The notes under the pieces were generated by a model. It had not been told where the DNA came from, did not search any database, and saw nothing but the letters and a program-made list of their open reading frames with translations. A stretch of 45,830 nucleotides of DNA. Origin: Micromonosporaceae bacterium (GTDB lineage Bacteria > Actinomycetota > Actinomycetes > Mycobacteriales > Micromonosporaceae). Positions 16,246-24,421 of this stretch are shown one piece after another (the stretch's first letter is position 1; each line of letters opens with the position of its first letter). Location: positions 1-45,830 of the forward strand of contig JAFGOK010000535.1 in the NCBI GenBank assembly GCA_016926535.1, given 5' to 3'. Position numbers and translations under genes: made by a program.

Positions 16246-18073
16246 GTCGTCTGCTACTGCCGGTGAAGCAGCGGCAGCCGATTTGGTGGTATTGGCGATC
16301 CCGGGTGTTCAGCGGTATATCGCCGAATCGCGGAGAACGGGAGACCTGGTATCTGCCAGTACCCAGGTAGCGGCCTTGTCAGCGGCGGCAGTCAGCGAGC
16401 TTCATGCGTTGGAGGGTGTCGAGGTGGTCTTCCCCGCGGAGGCCTCCTCGCAGGGCGGCTTGGATTACGGCGGGGTGCCTAACAGGGTGGTTGCCCGTGT
16501 TATCCCCGGTATGGGGGAAGACGTGGCACGCAGAGCGGCGGACGCGGTGCGGAGCCAATGGGCGTCGTGGGTGCGGGAGGTCTATCCCGAGGACACTCCA
16601 CAGGTGCTGGGTTTCCCGGATCCGCAGTGGGTTATGGTGCCGGCCGCCGCTGGTGGGTATTCGGAGCAGTTCGTGCTGGCGCAGTCTGCGTTGGCGGCAC
16701 GTCGGCGGTTGCGGTCGTTTGGGCAACCGTTGGTGAACGGGCGCCACCTGTGCTCATTGTCGGCGCGCTGGCCCGTGCACACCCCGCCGTCGGGGGCCCC
16801 GCGACACCAGCGGGACGAGAAGCTGAGCGTCGTCAACTGGGTGAAGCGCCGTGCGCCCCAGTCCGCGCGGGCGCCCAGGACTCCTTCGACCTATTCCATT
16901 GCCTCAGCGCCCTACCGTGCCGAGGTGCTCCAGCGGCTGGGGGATCCGACGGTTCTGCGATGCTGCCAGGCGTTGTACGCCCAAGCCAGGCCCCTGGAGG
17001 TCCGGGAAGCCCCGGTCGCTGGCCTCGCGGCGCCGGGTCCCGCCGCTGGTCTTGCGGTGCCTGGTCCTGCCGCCGCTATCGGGGAACTCGCAGCCTGGTT
17101 GCGAACGTCGGCGGGGCCATGGGTGCATCCGGATCGCTGGAACGACCTGACGGTGGCCCAGGCGCTGGCGGAGGGCCAGGCGGATCGTGGGCAGGGTCAG
17201 GCCCGGCAGGTCGACGTCAGGAAAGGCCGCCAGGCCGCACATGATCTCAGTGAGGCGATGGGACGTCTGCCGGGTACCCATCTGGCGGTGATTGTCCAGG
17301 ATCTGGACGGCATGGGTAAGTTCATGCGTGAGGATCCGAGTCCGCAGCGCCATCGTCGGGTCTCGGGCTTGCTGTCGACGATCGCCCGGGAGCAGGTCGC
17401 ACTGGCTCGTGGGCAGGTGGACGGGGTGTGGGTGCACGGGGTTCCCGTGTATGCCGGTGGCGACGACCTGCTCGTGCTCGCACCCGCGGCGAGCGCGCTC
17501 GTGCTGGCTCGCGCCGTCCACGACGTGGTACCAGCAGACGATCTGCCGACGGCCTCGTCCGCGGTGCTGTTCTTCTCCCAGGGCGCGTCGCTGCGCCGGG
17601 CGGTCTCCAGCGCGGCGGAGCTGCTGGAGCAGGCGAAGTCGCTGGACGGCAAGCACGGCTTGGCCGTCGGTTACCAGCGGCGTTCCGGCACACGTCATGT
17701 CACGGTCCAGCCGTGGGTGCCTCCGGATGGCCGCACGCGTGCGGCGGAGCTGTTCGAGGCCCTGTCCCGGGCTGGTGGCTACGACCTGTCTCCCCGGTTG
17801 GTCTTTGATCTGGAGCGCGATGTCGGTGAGCTCAACGGGTTGCTTCACGCTGATCCGGGGCTGCTGGACGCTGAGGTCGCCCGGCTGGTCCGGCGCCACC
17901 TGGGGGGACCTGTCGCCGCACGTTCTGCTGACGCGACCGACCGACGCCAGGTTGTGCACAAGGTCCGCGACTTCATTGTTGATCTCGGACGGTCGGAACG
18001 CGGTAGACGGGATAACTTCAATCCGGTGCCCGCAGCCCGGGTCGGGGTGTTCCTTCGGCAGGAGGCGCGGTGA
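16226..18073 (+). CDS. cmr2: Cas10/Cmr2 of type III-B, no HD domain
   Basis: This is the large subunit of the type III-B Cmr effector complex. Near the N-terminus VLAIPGVQRYIAESRRTGDL is the typical Cmr2 opening. Then come an NWVKRR region, a first palm-like strand AVIVQDLDGMGKF near 355, and the cyclase motif GGDD at 411-414 in YAGGDDLLVLAP. The protein is only 615 aa and nothing before the Cmr2 opening resembles an HD phosphohydrolase, so target-activated DNA cutting is probably absent. Cyclic oligoadenylate synthesis should be intact. I chose TTG 16226 because AAGGAGGA lies 5-6 bp upstream. The GTG at 16208 would place that ribosome-binding site inside the gene. It is the first gene of an overlapping operon; its stop overlaps cmr3. 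Confidence 0.92.
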   Translation: MTKTRSESSATAGEAAAADLVVLAIPGVQRYIAESRRTGDLVSASTQVAALSAAAVSELHALEGVEVVFPAEASSQGGLDYGGVPNRVVARVIPGMGEDVARRAADAVRSQWASWVREVYPEDTPQVLGFPDPQWVMVPAAAGGYSEQFVLAQSALAARRRLRSFGQPLVNGRHLCSLSARWPVHTPPSGAPRHQRDEKLSVVNWVKRRAPQSARAPRTPSTYSIASAPYRAEVLQRLGDPTVLRCCQALYAQARPLEVREAPVAGLAAPGPAAGLAVPGPAAAIGELAAWLRTSAGPWVHPDRWNDLTVAQALAEGQADRGQGQARQVDVRKGRQAAHDLSEAMGRLPGTHLAVIVQDLDGMGKFMREDPSPQRHRRVSGLLSTIAREQVALARGQVDGVWVHGVPVYAGGDDLLVLAPAASALVLARAVHDVVPADDLPTASSAVLFFSQGASLRRAVSSAAELLEQAKSLDGKHGLAVGYQRRSGTRHVTVQPWVPPDGRTRAAELFEALSRAGGYDLSPRLVFDLERDVGELNGLLHADPGLLDAEVARLVRRHLGGPVAARSADATDRRQVVHKVRDFIVDLGRSERGRRDNFNPVPAARVGVFLRQEAR

Positions 18074-19371
18074 GTGCGATGACTCGACGGTGGCTGGGAT
18101 TCCTGCCCCGGGACACGGTGATGGTGCGTGACGGTCGGAGCTTCGACGCCGGTCCGGCTGACGGGTCCGGCAACGACGCGGCGGCGGTGGGCCCCTGGCC
18201 GAGTACGGTGGCCGGAGCAGTGACGACGGCGTTTGGCGAGGCAGAGCCCGACGAGGTGCGAGGGCCGGTGCTGGCGCAACGCCACTCGTCCGGGAGTTGG
18301 TCTTCGTACTTTCCTGTTCCGGCGGACGTGGTCACCGTGGAGCGGGACGCCCGCCGTAACGGTAACCGGATACCGGCACTGCGGCTGCGTCCAGCACAAC
18401 TGGGTGCCGCGTCGGCCGGTGCTGTGCCGGCCTGGGACGTCGCGACCGATCTGGACGACGGCCCGAACCTGTTCATGATGCCGCCCGCTGGTCGGGACGC
18501 GGTCGAACCGGTGGAGGGTCTGCTGCCGGGCGATGCGATGGGCGCCTACCTGGCCGACGCGATGGCCGAGGGGGCTGACCTGCGCAGGGCTGGACTTTGG
18601 ACGAAGCCGCCGCTGGTGCCTGAGCGGCGGGTCGGGCTGGCCAGGGAAGCCCGAACCGCGATGGAGGGCTACCTCTACTCGGTGACGCATCTGCGGCCAG
18701 CGGATGATGGGTGGGGTTTCCTTGTCGAGTGCGTGGACGGGGATCACACGACCGGCGTCGCGCCGCTGGGGGCTGTGCCGCTGGGCGGCAAGGCGCGGAT
18801 GGCCGATGTTGAGGTCCTCGGCGGATGCTGCTGGCCTGCGGCCCCGGGGACGTTTCCCGGTGGCCGGGTGCTGCTGTATGTCGCTACACCGGCGGTGTGG
18901 CCTGGTGGGTGGCGCCCCCCGCTTCCAGCGGACGCCCAGCTGGTCGGGGCGTGCGTGCCGGCACCGCTGCCGGTCGCCACCGCGTCGGCGCGACGGGCGC
19001 GGCAGCCTCGGCTTGGTGGTGGCACACGGCCTCAGGGTTTCCTGGCGACGGCGAGGCTCCGCTGGGCGGTACCGGCCGGAGCGGTGTATCTGGTGCAGTT
19101 CCGTTCAACCACCGCAGGGATGGGTGCCGCCGACCGGGCTGCTGCATGGGCGGCTGAGGTGCACGGACGGGCGTTGGGTCCCTCCGCTGACCGCGATCCC
19201 GGTACCGGGGCGGACCGCACCCGGACTGCCGGGTTCGGGGTGGTCCTCACCGGTCGGTGGAGCAGACATGGTGCGACCGGCGGCGACCCGACCGGCGGCG
19301 ACACAACGGCCCGCGACACGACGGCGTCGGCATTGGCAACGCGACAAACCGGAAAGGATCACATGAAGTGA
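18070..19371 (+). CDS. cmr3: Cmr3, Cas5-like subunit of type III-B complex
   Basis: This 433-aa RAMP protein fits Cmr3 by opening and position. GFLPRDTVMVRDGRSFDAG is the Cmr3 N-terminal signature, followed by WPSTVAGAV and an interior LLPGDAMG segment. In the complex Cmr3 holds the 5' tag of the crRNA next to Cas10. The start is GTG 18070, overlapping the cmr2 stop (GTGA) behind GGAGG. An extended Gly/Thr/Asp-rich tail (about 395-425) looks non-conserved and unstructured. Confidence 0.85.
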   Translation: MSAMTRRWLGFLPRDTVMVRDGRSFDAGPADGSGNDAAAVGPWPSTVAGAVTTAFGEAEPDEVRGPVLAQRHSSGSWSSYFPVPADVVTVERDARRNGNRIPALRLRPAQLGAASAGAVPAWDVATDLDDGPNLFMMPPAGRDAVEPVEGLLPGDAMGAYLADAMAEGADLRRAGLWTKPPLVPERRVGLAREARTAMEGYLYSVTHLRPADDGWGFLVECVDGDHTTGVAPLGAVPLGGKARMADVEVLGGCCWPAAPGTFPGGRVLLYVATPAVWPGGWRPPLPADAQLVGACVPAPLPVATASARRARQPRLGGGTRPQGFLATARLRWAVPAGAVYLVQFRSTTAGMGAADRAAAWAAEVHGRALGPSADRDPGTGADRTRTAGFGVVLTGRWSRHGATGGDPTGGDTTARDTTASALATRQTGKDHMK

Positions 19372-20342
19372 GTGGCCAGCGGGAGTACATGCTGTACCTC
19401 TACGCGGAGTCGCCGGTCCACGCGGGGGCGTCCGACGCCGAGGGGGTCTTGGACCTGCCGATCCAGCGGGAGGCATCTACCGGGTATCCGGTGATCTGGG
19501 GACAGAGCCTCAAGGGCGCGTTGCGGCAGGCCGCTGAGGACGACAATTGGCCCAAACCGCTGGTCGACAGCGTGTTTGGCCCTCGGGTCGATGCGGCGAA
19601 GACCGGGCTGGAGGTTGGGCGACTCGTCGTCGGTGATGCCCAGCTGGTCGCGATGCCGGTGGCGACCCTGCGCAGGACGTTTGCGTGGGTTACCACCGGT
19701 CCGGCGCTGGCCCGGCTGGCCCGCAAGTACCGGCGGCTGGGGGTGGACGTGGCGGACACCCCGGTGTGCGCGACTGACGCTGCGGTGGCTGTCGACCAGC
19801 CGTGGAGCGGGTCGGCAGGGGAGGTGTTCGGCCCGGCGATCGTCGCCGTCGACCAGCAACCCAATAGTGATCTTCGCGAGTGGGCGGGGCGGATCGCGGC
19901 GGACGGCATTGGTACCGCCGCTGGCTTGAAGCCGTTCTCCGACAAGCTCGCACACGACCTGGTGCTGGTCGGAGACGACCTGTCCGGGTCGTTGCTGAAG
20001 GAGTGCACGGAGATCGCGGTCCGGGTCCAGCTTGAAGAGCAGGGGAAGACCGTCAAGCACGGGCCGTTCCACACCGAGTACCTGCCAGCCGAGACGGTCC
20101 TTGCGGCGTCGTTGACTCTGCGCGACCCGTCGGCGGCGGGGAAAACGGGCGCCCCGCAGCCTGGCGAGGCCCTACAGTCTGGCGAGACCCCGCAGCCTGG
20201 CGACGACCCTCGGCAGGACGAGGCTCCCGGTCGTCTGCGGCTGTTGCTGGATCATGCGTTGCGGCAGGTCGGCGGGGACGAGACCCTCGGGAAAGGGCTG
20301 GTGTGGTGCCGGCTGCTGCCCGACGAGGCGGGGGTGCGGTGA
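19368..20342 (+). CDS. cmr4: Cmr4, Cas7 backbone subunit of type III-B complex
   Basis: This 324-aa Cas7-type RAMP forms the backbone of the Cmr filament and carries the target-RNA cleavage activity in this family. The N-terminus has VHAGASDAEGVLDLPIQRE then YPVIWGQSLKGALR, the classic Cmr4 opening. The C-terminal GGDETLGKGLV is the glycine-rich end. A Gln/Pro/Gly/Glu-rich insert near 260-285, coded by imperfect tandem repeats around 20,140-20,210, interrupts the end of the domain and looks like a lineage-specific linker. The start is GTG 19368, with GGAAAGGA upstream, overlapping the cmr3 stop. Confidence 0.9.
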   Translation: MSGQREYMLYLYAESPVHAGASDAEGVLDLPIQREASTGYPVIWGQSLKGALRQAAEDDNWPKPLVDSVFGPRVDAAKTGLEVGRLVVGDAQLVAMPVATLRRTFAWVTTGPALARLARKYRRLGVDVADTPVCATDAAVAVDQPWSGSAGEVFGPAIVAVDQQPNSDLREWAGRIAADGIGTAAGLKPFSDKLAHDLVLVGDDLSGSLLKECTEIAVRVQLEEQGKTVKHGPFHTEYLPAETVLAASLTLRDPSAAGKTGAPQPGEALQSGETPQPGDDPRQDEAPGRLRLLLDHALRQVGGDETLGKGLVWCRLLPDEAGVR

Positions 20343-20785
20343 TGCGCCGGGTCGACCAGGCCATGGCCGAAGCAGCAGCCCGGATGCTTCCTCCGACGGT
20401 CACCTCCCGGCTTCGGACCCGCTACCGGACGTTGCGGGTGATGTGCCACTCCTCCGGGCTGGCTGCCACCTATGCCTATGTCGCCTCCAAGGCCGGCGGC
20501 GACGACGATCTCGCCGAGGCGTACCGGATGGTGCGGGACGGGATCGGCGACGGGCTCGTACGGATCCAGGTGCTCCAGGGCCAGCAACATGATCCGCGAG
20601 TGGTGCTGAAGGAGCTGGGGTCGATGGAGACGGTCACGTACCTGTCCGCGTCGACCCAGATCACGGCGCTGCTGGGGTGGCTCGCGCGGTTGGCCGACGC
20701 TGTGGTCAAGGAGGACGAGGCAGCCACGGCAGGACAGCAGGGCGAGCAGGATTCACCAGGCCGGGAGGATGCCGGTGACGACTGA
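20342..20785 (+). CDS. cmr5: Cmr5 small subunit of type III-B complex
   Basis: This 147-aa, mostly helical protein resembles Cmr5 (Cas11-like), which lines the inner face of the Cmr filament and contacts the target RNA. MRRVDQAMAEAAARML and RYRTLRVMCHSSGLAATYAY are the recognisable helices, and the C-terminal 25 residues are acidic and disordered. The start ATG overlaps the cmr4 stop (TGATG) and its end overlaps cmr6. Its position between cmr4 and cmr6 supports the call. Confidence 0.82.
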   Translation: MRRVDQAMAEAAARMLPPTVTSRLRTRYRTLRVMCHSSGLAATYAYVASKAGGDDDLAEAYRMVRDGIGDGLVRIQVLQGQQHDPRVVLKELGSMETVTYLSASTQITALLGWLARLADAVVKEDEAATAGQQGEQDSPGREDAGDD

Positions 20786-21842
20786 CCCGTCCGGGGCGCC
20801 CCCCAACCCCGCCACCGCGATGCCCGCGCAGGCGCCCCGGCCGAGCCCAGCGGCGATGCCACCGCGAGCACCCCGCCCCATCCCCACTCCCGCCGACGTG
20901 GGGCCGCGCCGCGATGTGCGACGGCCCGCCGACGCTGGCTCCAGCCACCGGGCGGACCTGCCTTCCCCGGGGCGGGGCAACCGGCCGCTGGTCGACCAGC
21001 CTGGCCCCGCTGCGGGGCCGCTGGGACGGGTGCTGTTCTGCGACCGCAGGGTCGTCAAACCCCGTGCCGGATATCAGTTCGGCCAGGACAGCAACGCGCT
21101 GGTCGTGATGCGTCAGGTGGCGTTCTGCGACCAGAACGGCATCTGGAAGCACGGCAAACAGGCGCTACTGGCATGGGCCCGCGACCACCAGCTCGGCCAG
21201 GACCCGAAACGGCTCGCCGAGGTGGCTGCCCGGCGTGATGCGGCGGTCGCCGCACGGGTCGCCAGCGGCCGGCGGCGTGGCGTCAACGTCATCCACCGGC
21301 GTCTCACAGTGACACCCGAGTGGCGCCTGGTGACCGGGATCGGCGACCGCGCCAACCCGAACGAGATCGGTATCGCCCTGCACGGAACCTACGGCTGGCC
21401 GATGATCCCAGGGTCCACGCTGAAGGGCGCGTCCCGGGCCTGGGCGGGCATGCGCGGGGTTGACGCTGGACTCGTCGACCGGATCCTCGGTCCTCCACCC
21501 CGCAGCGGTGCCCACCACACCGGGACGGTCGACGTCTTGGACGCCTTGCCAACCGGGGCCGCCCCGATCCGGGTGGTCATCGACGGCGTCACCCCGCACG
21601 TGCAGCCCTACTACAGCGGCAAGGCCGCCCCGGGGGAGTGGCACAACCCGGTGCCCAGCGCCTTCCTGGCGGTTTGCCGGGGATCGTTCACTGTCGACCT
21701 GATCGGCCCGGGCGATGACGTGGACAACGATGTGGAGGAAGTCGCGGCGTGGTGTTCTGGCGCCTGCGAGGACCTGGGGATCGGGGCGAAGACCGGCGCT
21801 GGTTACGGATACCTCGACGTGCACGATCTGACACAGGAGTGA
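20769..21842 (+). CDS. cmr6: Cmr6, Cas7-like cap subunit of type III-B complex
   Basis: This 357-aa RAMP protein has the Cmr6 core: LVTGIGDRANPNEIG, then YGWPMIPGSTLKGASRAW, and the C-terminal GIGAKTGAGYGYL glycine-rich loop. It caps one end of the Cmr backbone. The first 75 residues are a Pro/Ala/Arg-rich extension with no similarity to the core. They could be a flexible tail, or translation could start at GTG 20775, which has GGGAGG at better spacing than ATG 20769. It overlaps cmr5 by 17 bp. Confidence 0.88.
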   Translation: MPVTTDPSGAPPNPATAMPAQAPRPSPAAMPPRAPRPIPTPADVGPRRDVRRPADAGSSHRADLPSPGRGNRPLVDQPGPAAGPLGRVLFCDRRVVKPRAGYQFGQDSNALVVMRQVAFCDQNGIWKHGKQALLAWARDHQLGQDPKRLAEVAARRDAAVAARVASGRRRGVNVIHRRLTVTPEWRLVTGIGDRANPNEIGIALHGTYGWPMIPGSTLKGASRAWAGMRGVDAGLVDRILGPPPRSGAHHTGTVDVLDALPTGAAPIRVVIDGVTPHVQPYYSGKAAPGEWHNPVPSAFLAVCRGSFTVDLIGPGDDVDNDVEEVAAWCSGACEDLGIGAKTGAGYGYLDVHDLTQE

Positions 21843-21845
21843 CCC

Positions 21846-22802
21846 GTGACGATCCACCTGGTGACTGTTGGCACCACGGCCCGCACCTACGTCGCCGACC
21901 CCAGGGGGGAACGGGACCCGATCCCGACGCTGCTCAACGGCAACGGCGATCTCCGGGACCATCAGTTCCTCAGGGTGGACGAGTACCAGCCCCAGCAGGC
22001 CGCCGATCTGCTCCGCCGGCTCGCCGACGGCGGCCCCGACGCCGTTGCGCTGGCGCGGCGGGCCGTGGACGCCGCTGGCGTCGCGATGTGGCCGACCTTC
22101 GCGACAGCCGAGTCCACGACCCTGGCCACGGTCACCGGGCATGCGACGGTCGGGGGCGATGACCTTGTGATCTTGATCGCTACCGACACCGTCCCCGGGC
22201 TGCTGTCGGCTTTCTGGAACGCCGCGCTGTTGCTGCGAGGGGACTTTGGCCGGCTCGACTATCTCGACGATCCGCCCATCACCTGGGACGACCGGGATGA
22301 GCAGCGCCTCAAGGTGCGGGGTCGGCTCCTCGTGGCCCGCATCCGCGGCCTCGACCTGAGCAGAGCTGAAGATCCCGGCGAAGCGATGCGTCGGCTGGGG
22401 CACCTCGGCCGGCTCGTGCTGGAGTCGACCAATGCGGACGAACGAATCGTCGTCCACCCGTCGGGCGGCTACAAGGCCACGATCCCGTTCATCATCGGCA
22501 TCGCCGAGGGCATGCGATCGGTCCGCGTTGCCCAGGACGGGAAGCCACCCCAGGTTGAGGCATCCGTTGTGCACGAGGACAGCAAACCCCCGAGGAAGAT
22601 CGACATGCCGCTGCGGCGGTTCAAGACCGCCTCCGTCACCGCCGAGCTACGGGTCTTCGGGACTTCGAGGAGGTCGACGCTCAAACCGTCTGGCGACGCG
22701 CTGGAGGGTTACGCCTACAACCGGGAAGGCAACCACTGGACGTTGACCCCGTTCGGCGAGGGATTCCTCGCGCTGATCGGCCCGGACGAGGTCGCTCAGT
22801 GA
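21846..22802 (+). CDS. CARF-domain protein, predicted cyclic-oligoadenylate sensor
   Basis: This 318-aa protein looks like a CARF protein of the Csx1/APE2256-like kind. The N-terminal strand and turn LVTVGTTARTYV match the first nucleotide-binding element of CARF domains. HPSGGYKATIPFIIG (about 204-218) matches the second conserved element (GGFK/GGTK type). I see no RxxxxH of a HEPN RNase and no PD-(D/E)XK motif in the last 90 residues, which instead end in a compact segment (HWTLTPFGEGFLAL) that might be winged-helix-like. It should bind the cyclic product of Cas10 and act on a partner. The next gene overlaps it by 4 bp (GTGA) and encodes a membrane protein, the obvious candidate. The start is GTG 21846 behind AGGAG, 3 bp after cmr6. 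Confidence 0.75.
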   Translation: MTIHLVTVGTTARTYVADPRGERDPIPTLLNGNGDLRDHQFLRVDEYQPQQAADLLRRLADGGPDAVALARRAVDAAGVAMWPTFATAESTTLATVTGHATVGGDDLVILIATDTVPGLLSAFWNAALLLRGDFGRLDYLDDPPITWDDRDEQRLKVRGRLLVARIRGLDLSRAEDPGEAMRRLGHLGRLVLESTNADERIVVHPSGGYKATIPFIIGIAEGMRSVRVAQDGKPPQVEASVVHEDSKPPRKIDMPLRRFKTASVTAELRVFGTSRRSTLKPSGDALEGYAYNREGNHWTLTPFGEGFLALIGPDEVAQ

Positions 22803-24421
22803 GCATCCGGCCGCAGCTGCCGGATGGGGCCCGGGACCTGGACCCCGATCCGGACCCGCCGGGTTGGGGGTTACTGTCGGAGCTTGCCGGCCGCCTGGCG
22901 GGAGGAGTCCAGCCCGCCGTCGTGGCGGTCGGTGCCGCGCGGATACGGCCGCTGCTCCGCGGCGCACACGTGCGGGACTGGCACGTGCTGGCCAGCGAAC
23001 TGATGAGCGATGGCAGCACCCCGCCAGCCAGCGACGTGTCTGACCACATGGGAATCGTCCTCGCTGACCTGGCCGGCAGCCGCGCCCGTCTGCTGGGCTG
23101 CCTGTACTACCCGCTGGACTGGGCCCGGCAACTCGTGACCGACCAGGGCTCCGGTAGCGCCAGCGATCCGCTCGCCGGCCACAGGTTATGGGCGATGTGG
23201 TGCCAGATGGCCGAAGCCCTCTGGACCGCCGTATCCGGCGAGCTGAAACCTGACGGGCACAGCACCTCGCTGTCGGAGGTTGACCGCCGCCTCTTCCACC
23301 CACTGGCAGCCCGGCTGCGGTTCCTGGTCCTCAGCGAAGCATTCCGGCACCGCGACGACGGCAGCTCGCTGTGGATTCTCCCCGACGACGCCCCCCTTGG
23401 AGGGCAGGCGCCGTTCACCGTCGTGTTCGGCGAGGACAGCTGGTATCTGCTGGTCGCCCGCGCCAGGCAAGCAAGGTGGATCTGGAAGGAGTGCCTCGAC
23501 ACCTTCGAGTCCCACCCACTGCTGTCCCAGGCAACTCCAGACCAGATCGAGCAGGAAATCGACGAGCTCCTGTTCTGCGGCACACGGCCAGCCGGTCCCT
23601 TGCAGATCACCCCGGACCCTCTCGACGGACCCCAGTCCGCCGGTCCGGACGATGTCGCCGTTCGGCGAGATATCGCCGAACGGCACCTGTTACCCCGCTT
23701 CCGGCTCGGCAAGACCCTGCGACTGGCGTACCGCAGCGGGATCGCCCGCACCGACCCCGGGTGGCAACTGTCCTGGGTGTTGCCGGGGATCACGACCGGT
23801 GCAGCTGTGCTCGCCGGGTTCGCACTGATCAGCGGGATCAGCGCCGGAGTGCTCGGCGCCGCAGGGCGATTCGACTGGGCGCTCGCGGCAGCCCTCGGCT
23901 GCTACGCGATGGTCGGCCTCGGCGCGGTGTCGACCGGGCCCATGTTCACGCTGCCCTGGCTGCTGCGCTGGCCGGCCTCCTGCGCGCTTGGGATGCTGGC
24001 ACTGGTCGGTCTCAACGGCGACTGGTGGGCCAAGGCGGCCCAGACCTGGCCCTCGGTGCTGGTCACCGGTGGCCTCCTGGCCGGTGCGGGCTACGGGTAC
24101 CTGCTCATCGAGGTCCGAAACCACCACGTGTGGGGCCGCCCGGCACTGCGCCGGGCCTGCGCTGTGCTCGGTGTCGGGCTGTGGCACGCCACGCTTGTCA
24201 GCCTGGTCGGGCTGATCGGGATCCTGCCCACGTACGCCGAAGGCGGTGCCGGCCTTGCCGGCCTGTTCACCAATGCCCACCACGGGCAGGCGTGCCGCGT
24301 CCTGGTCCTGACCATCGCATGGTGCCTGGCCGCAGGCGTGTTCTCGCAGATCCTCTGGGACGACCGGCCGATTTCGGCGCCGCTGGCCCACGCCGGATGG
24401 CGCGGAGGGAACGACACATGA
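22799..24421 (+). CDS. membrane protein with large soluble domain and six TM helices, CARF-coupled
   Basis: I do not recognise this 540-aa family. Residues 1-320 are soluble and unassigned, with conserved-looking aromatic patches (LWAMWCQMAEALW, WILPDDAPLGG, WYLLVARARQARWIWKE). Residues 325-522 hold six hydrophobic segments: about 325-350, 359-385, 388-408, 417-440, 453-478 and 497-522. The start GTG overlaps the CARF gene stop and the stop overlaps the cmr1 ATG, so it is translated as part of the Cmr operon. By analogy with known type III membrane effectors such as Cam1 and Csx23, it may depolarise or permeabilise the membrane on infection, here with the CARF part encoded separately. That function is inference. 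It could instead be a membrane anchor or a transporter. Confidence 0.75.
   Translation: MSIRPQLPDGARDLDPDPDPPGWGLLSELAGRLAGGVQPAVVAVGAARIRPLLRGAHVRDWHVLASELMSDGSTPPASDVSDHMGIVLADLAGSRARLLGCLYYPLDWARQLVTDQGSGSASDPLAGHRLWAMWCQMAEALWTAVSGELKPDGHSTSLSEVDRRLFHPLAARLRFLVLSEAFRHRDDGSSLWILPDDAPLGGQAPFTVVFGEDSWYLLVARARQARWIWKECLDTFESHPLLSQATPDQIEQEIDELLFCGTRPAGPLQITPDPLDGPQSAGPDDVAVRRDIAERHLLPRFRLGKTLRLAYRSGIARTDPGWQLSWVLPGITTGAAVLAGFALISGISAGVLGAAGRFDWALAAALGCYAMVGLGAVSTGPMFTLPWLLRWPASCALGMLALVGLNGDWWAKAAQTWPSVLVTGGLLAGAGYGYLLIEVRNHHVWGRPALRRACAVLGVGLWHATLVSLVGLIGILPTYAEGGAGLAGLFTNAHHGQACRVLVLTIAWCLAAGVFSQILWDDRPISAPLAHAGWRGGNDT

Noticed and set aside
20140-20225. Imperfect tandem repeats inside cmr4
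   Set aside because: The repeats stay in frame and encode a flexible Pro/Gly/Gln linker; there is no sign of a mobile or regulatory element.
23371-24417. Long 5' extension of the cmr1 frame
   Set aside because: It overlaps the membrane protein gene entirely; the Cmr1 signature starts at ATG 24418, which has an ATGA overlap.
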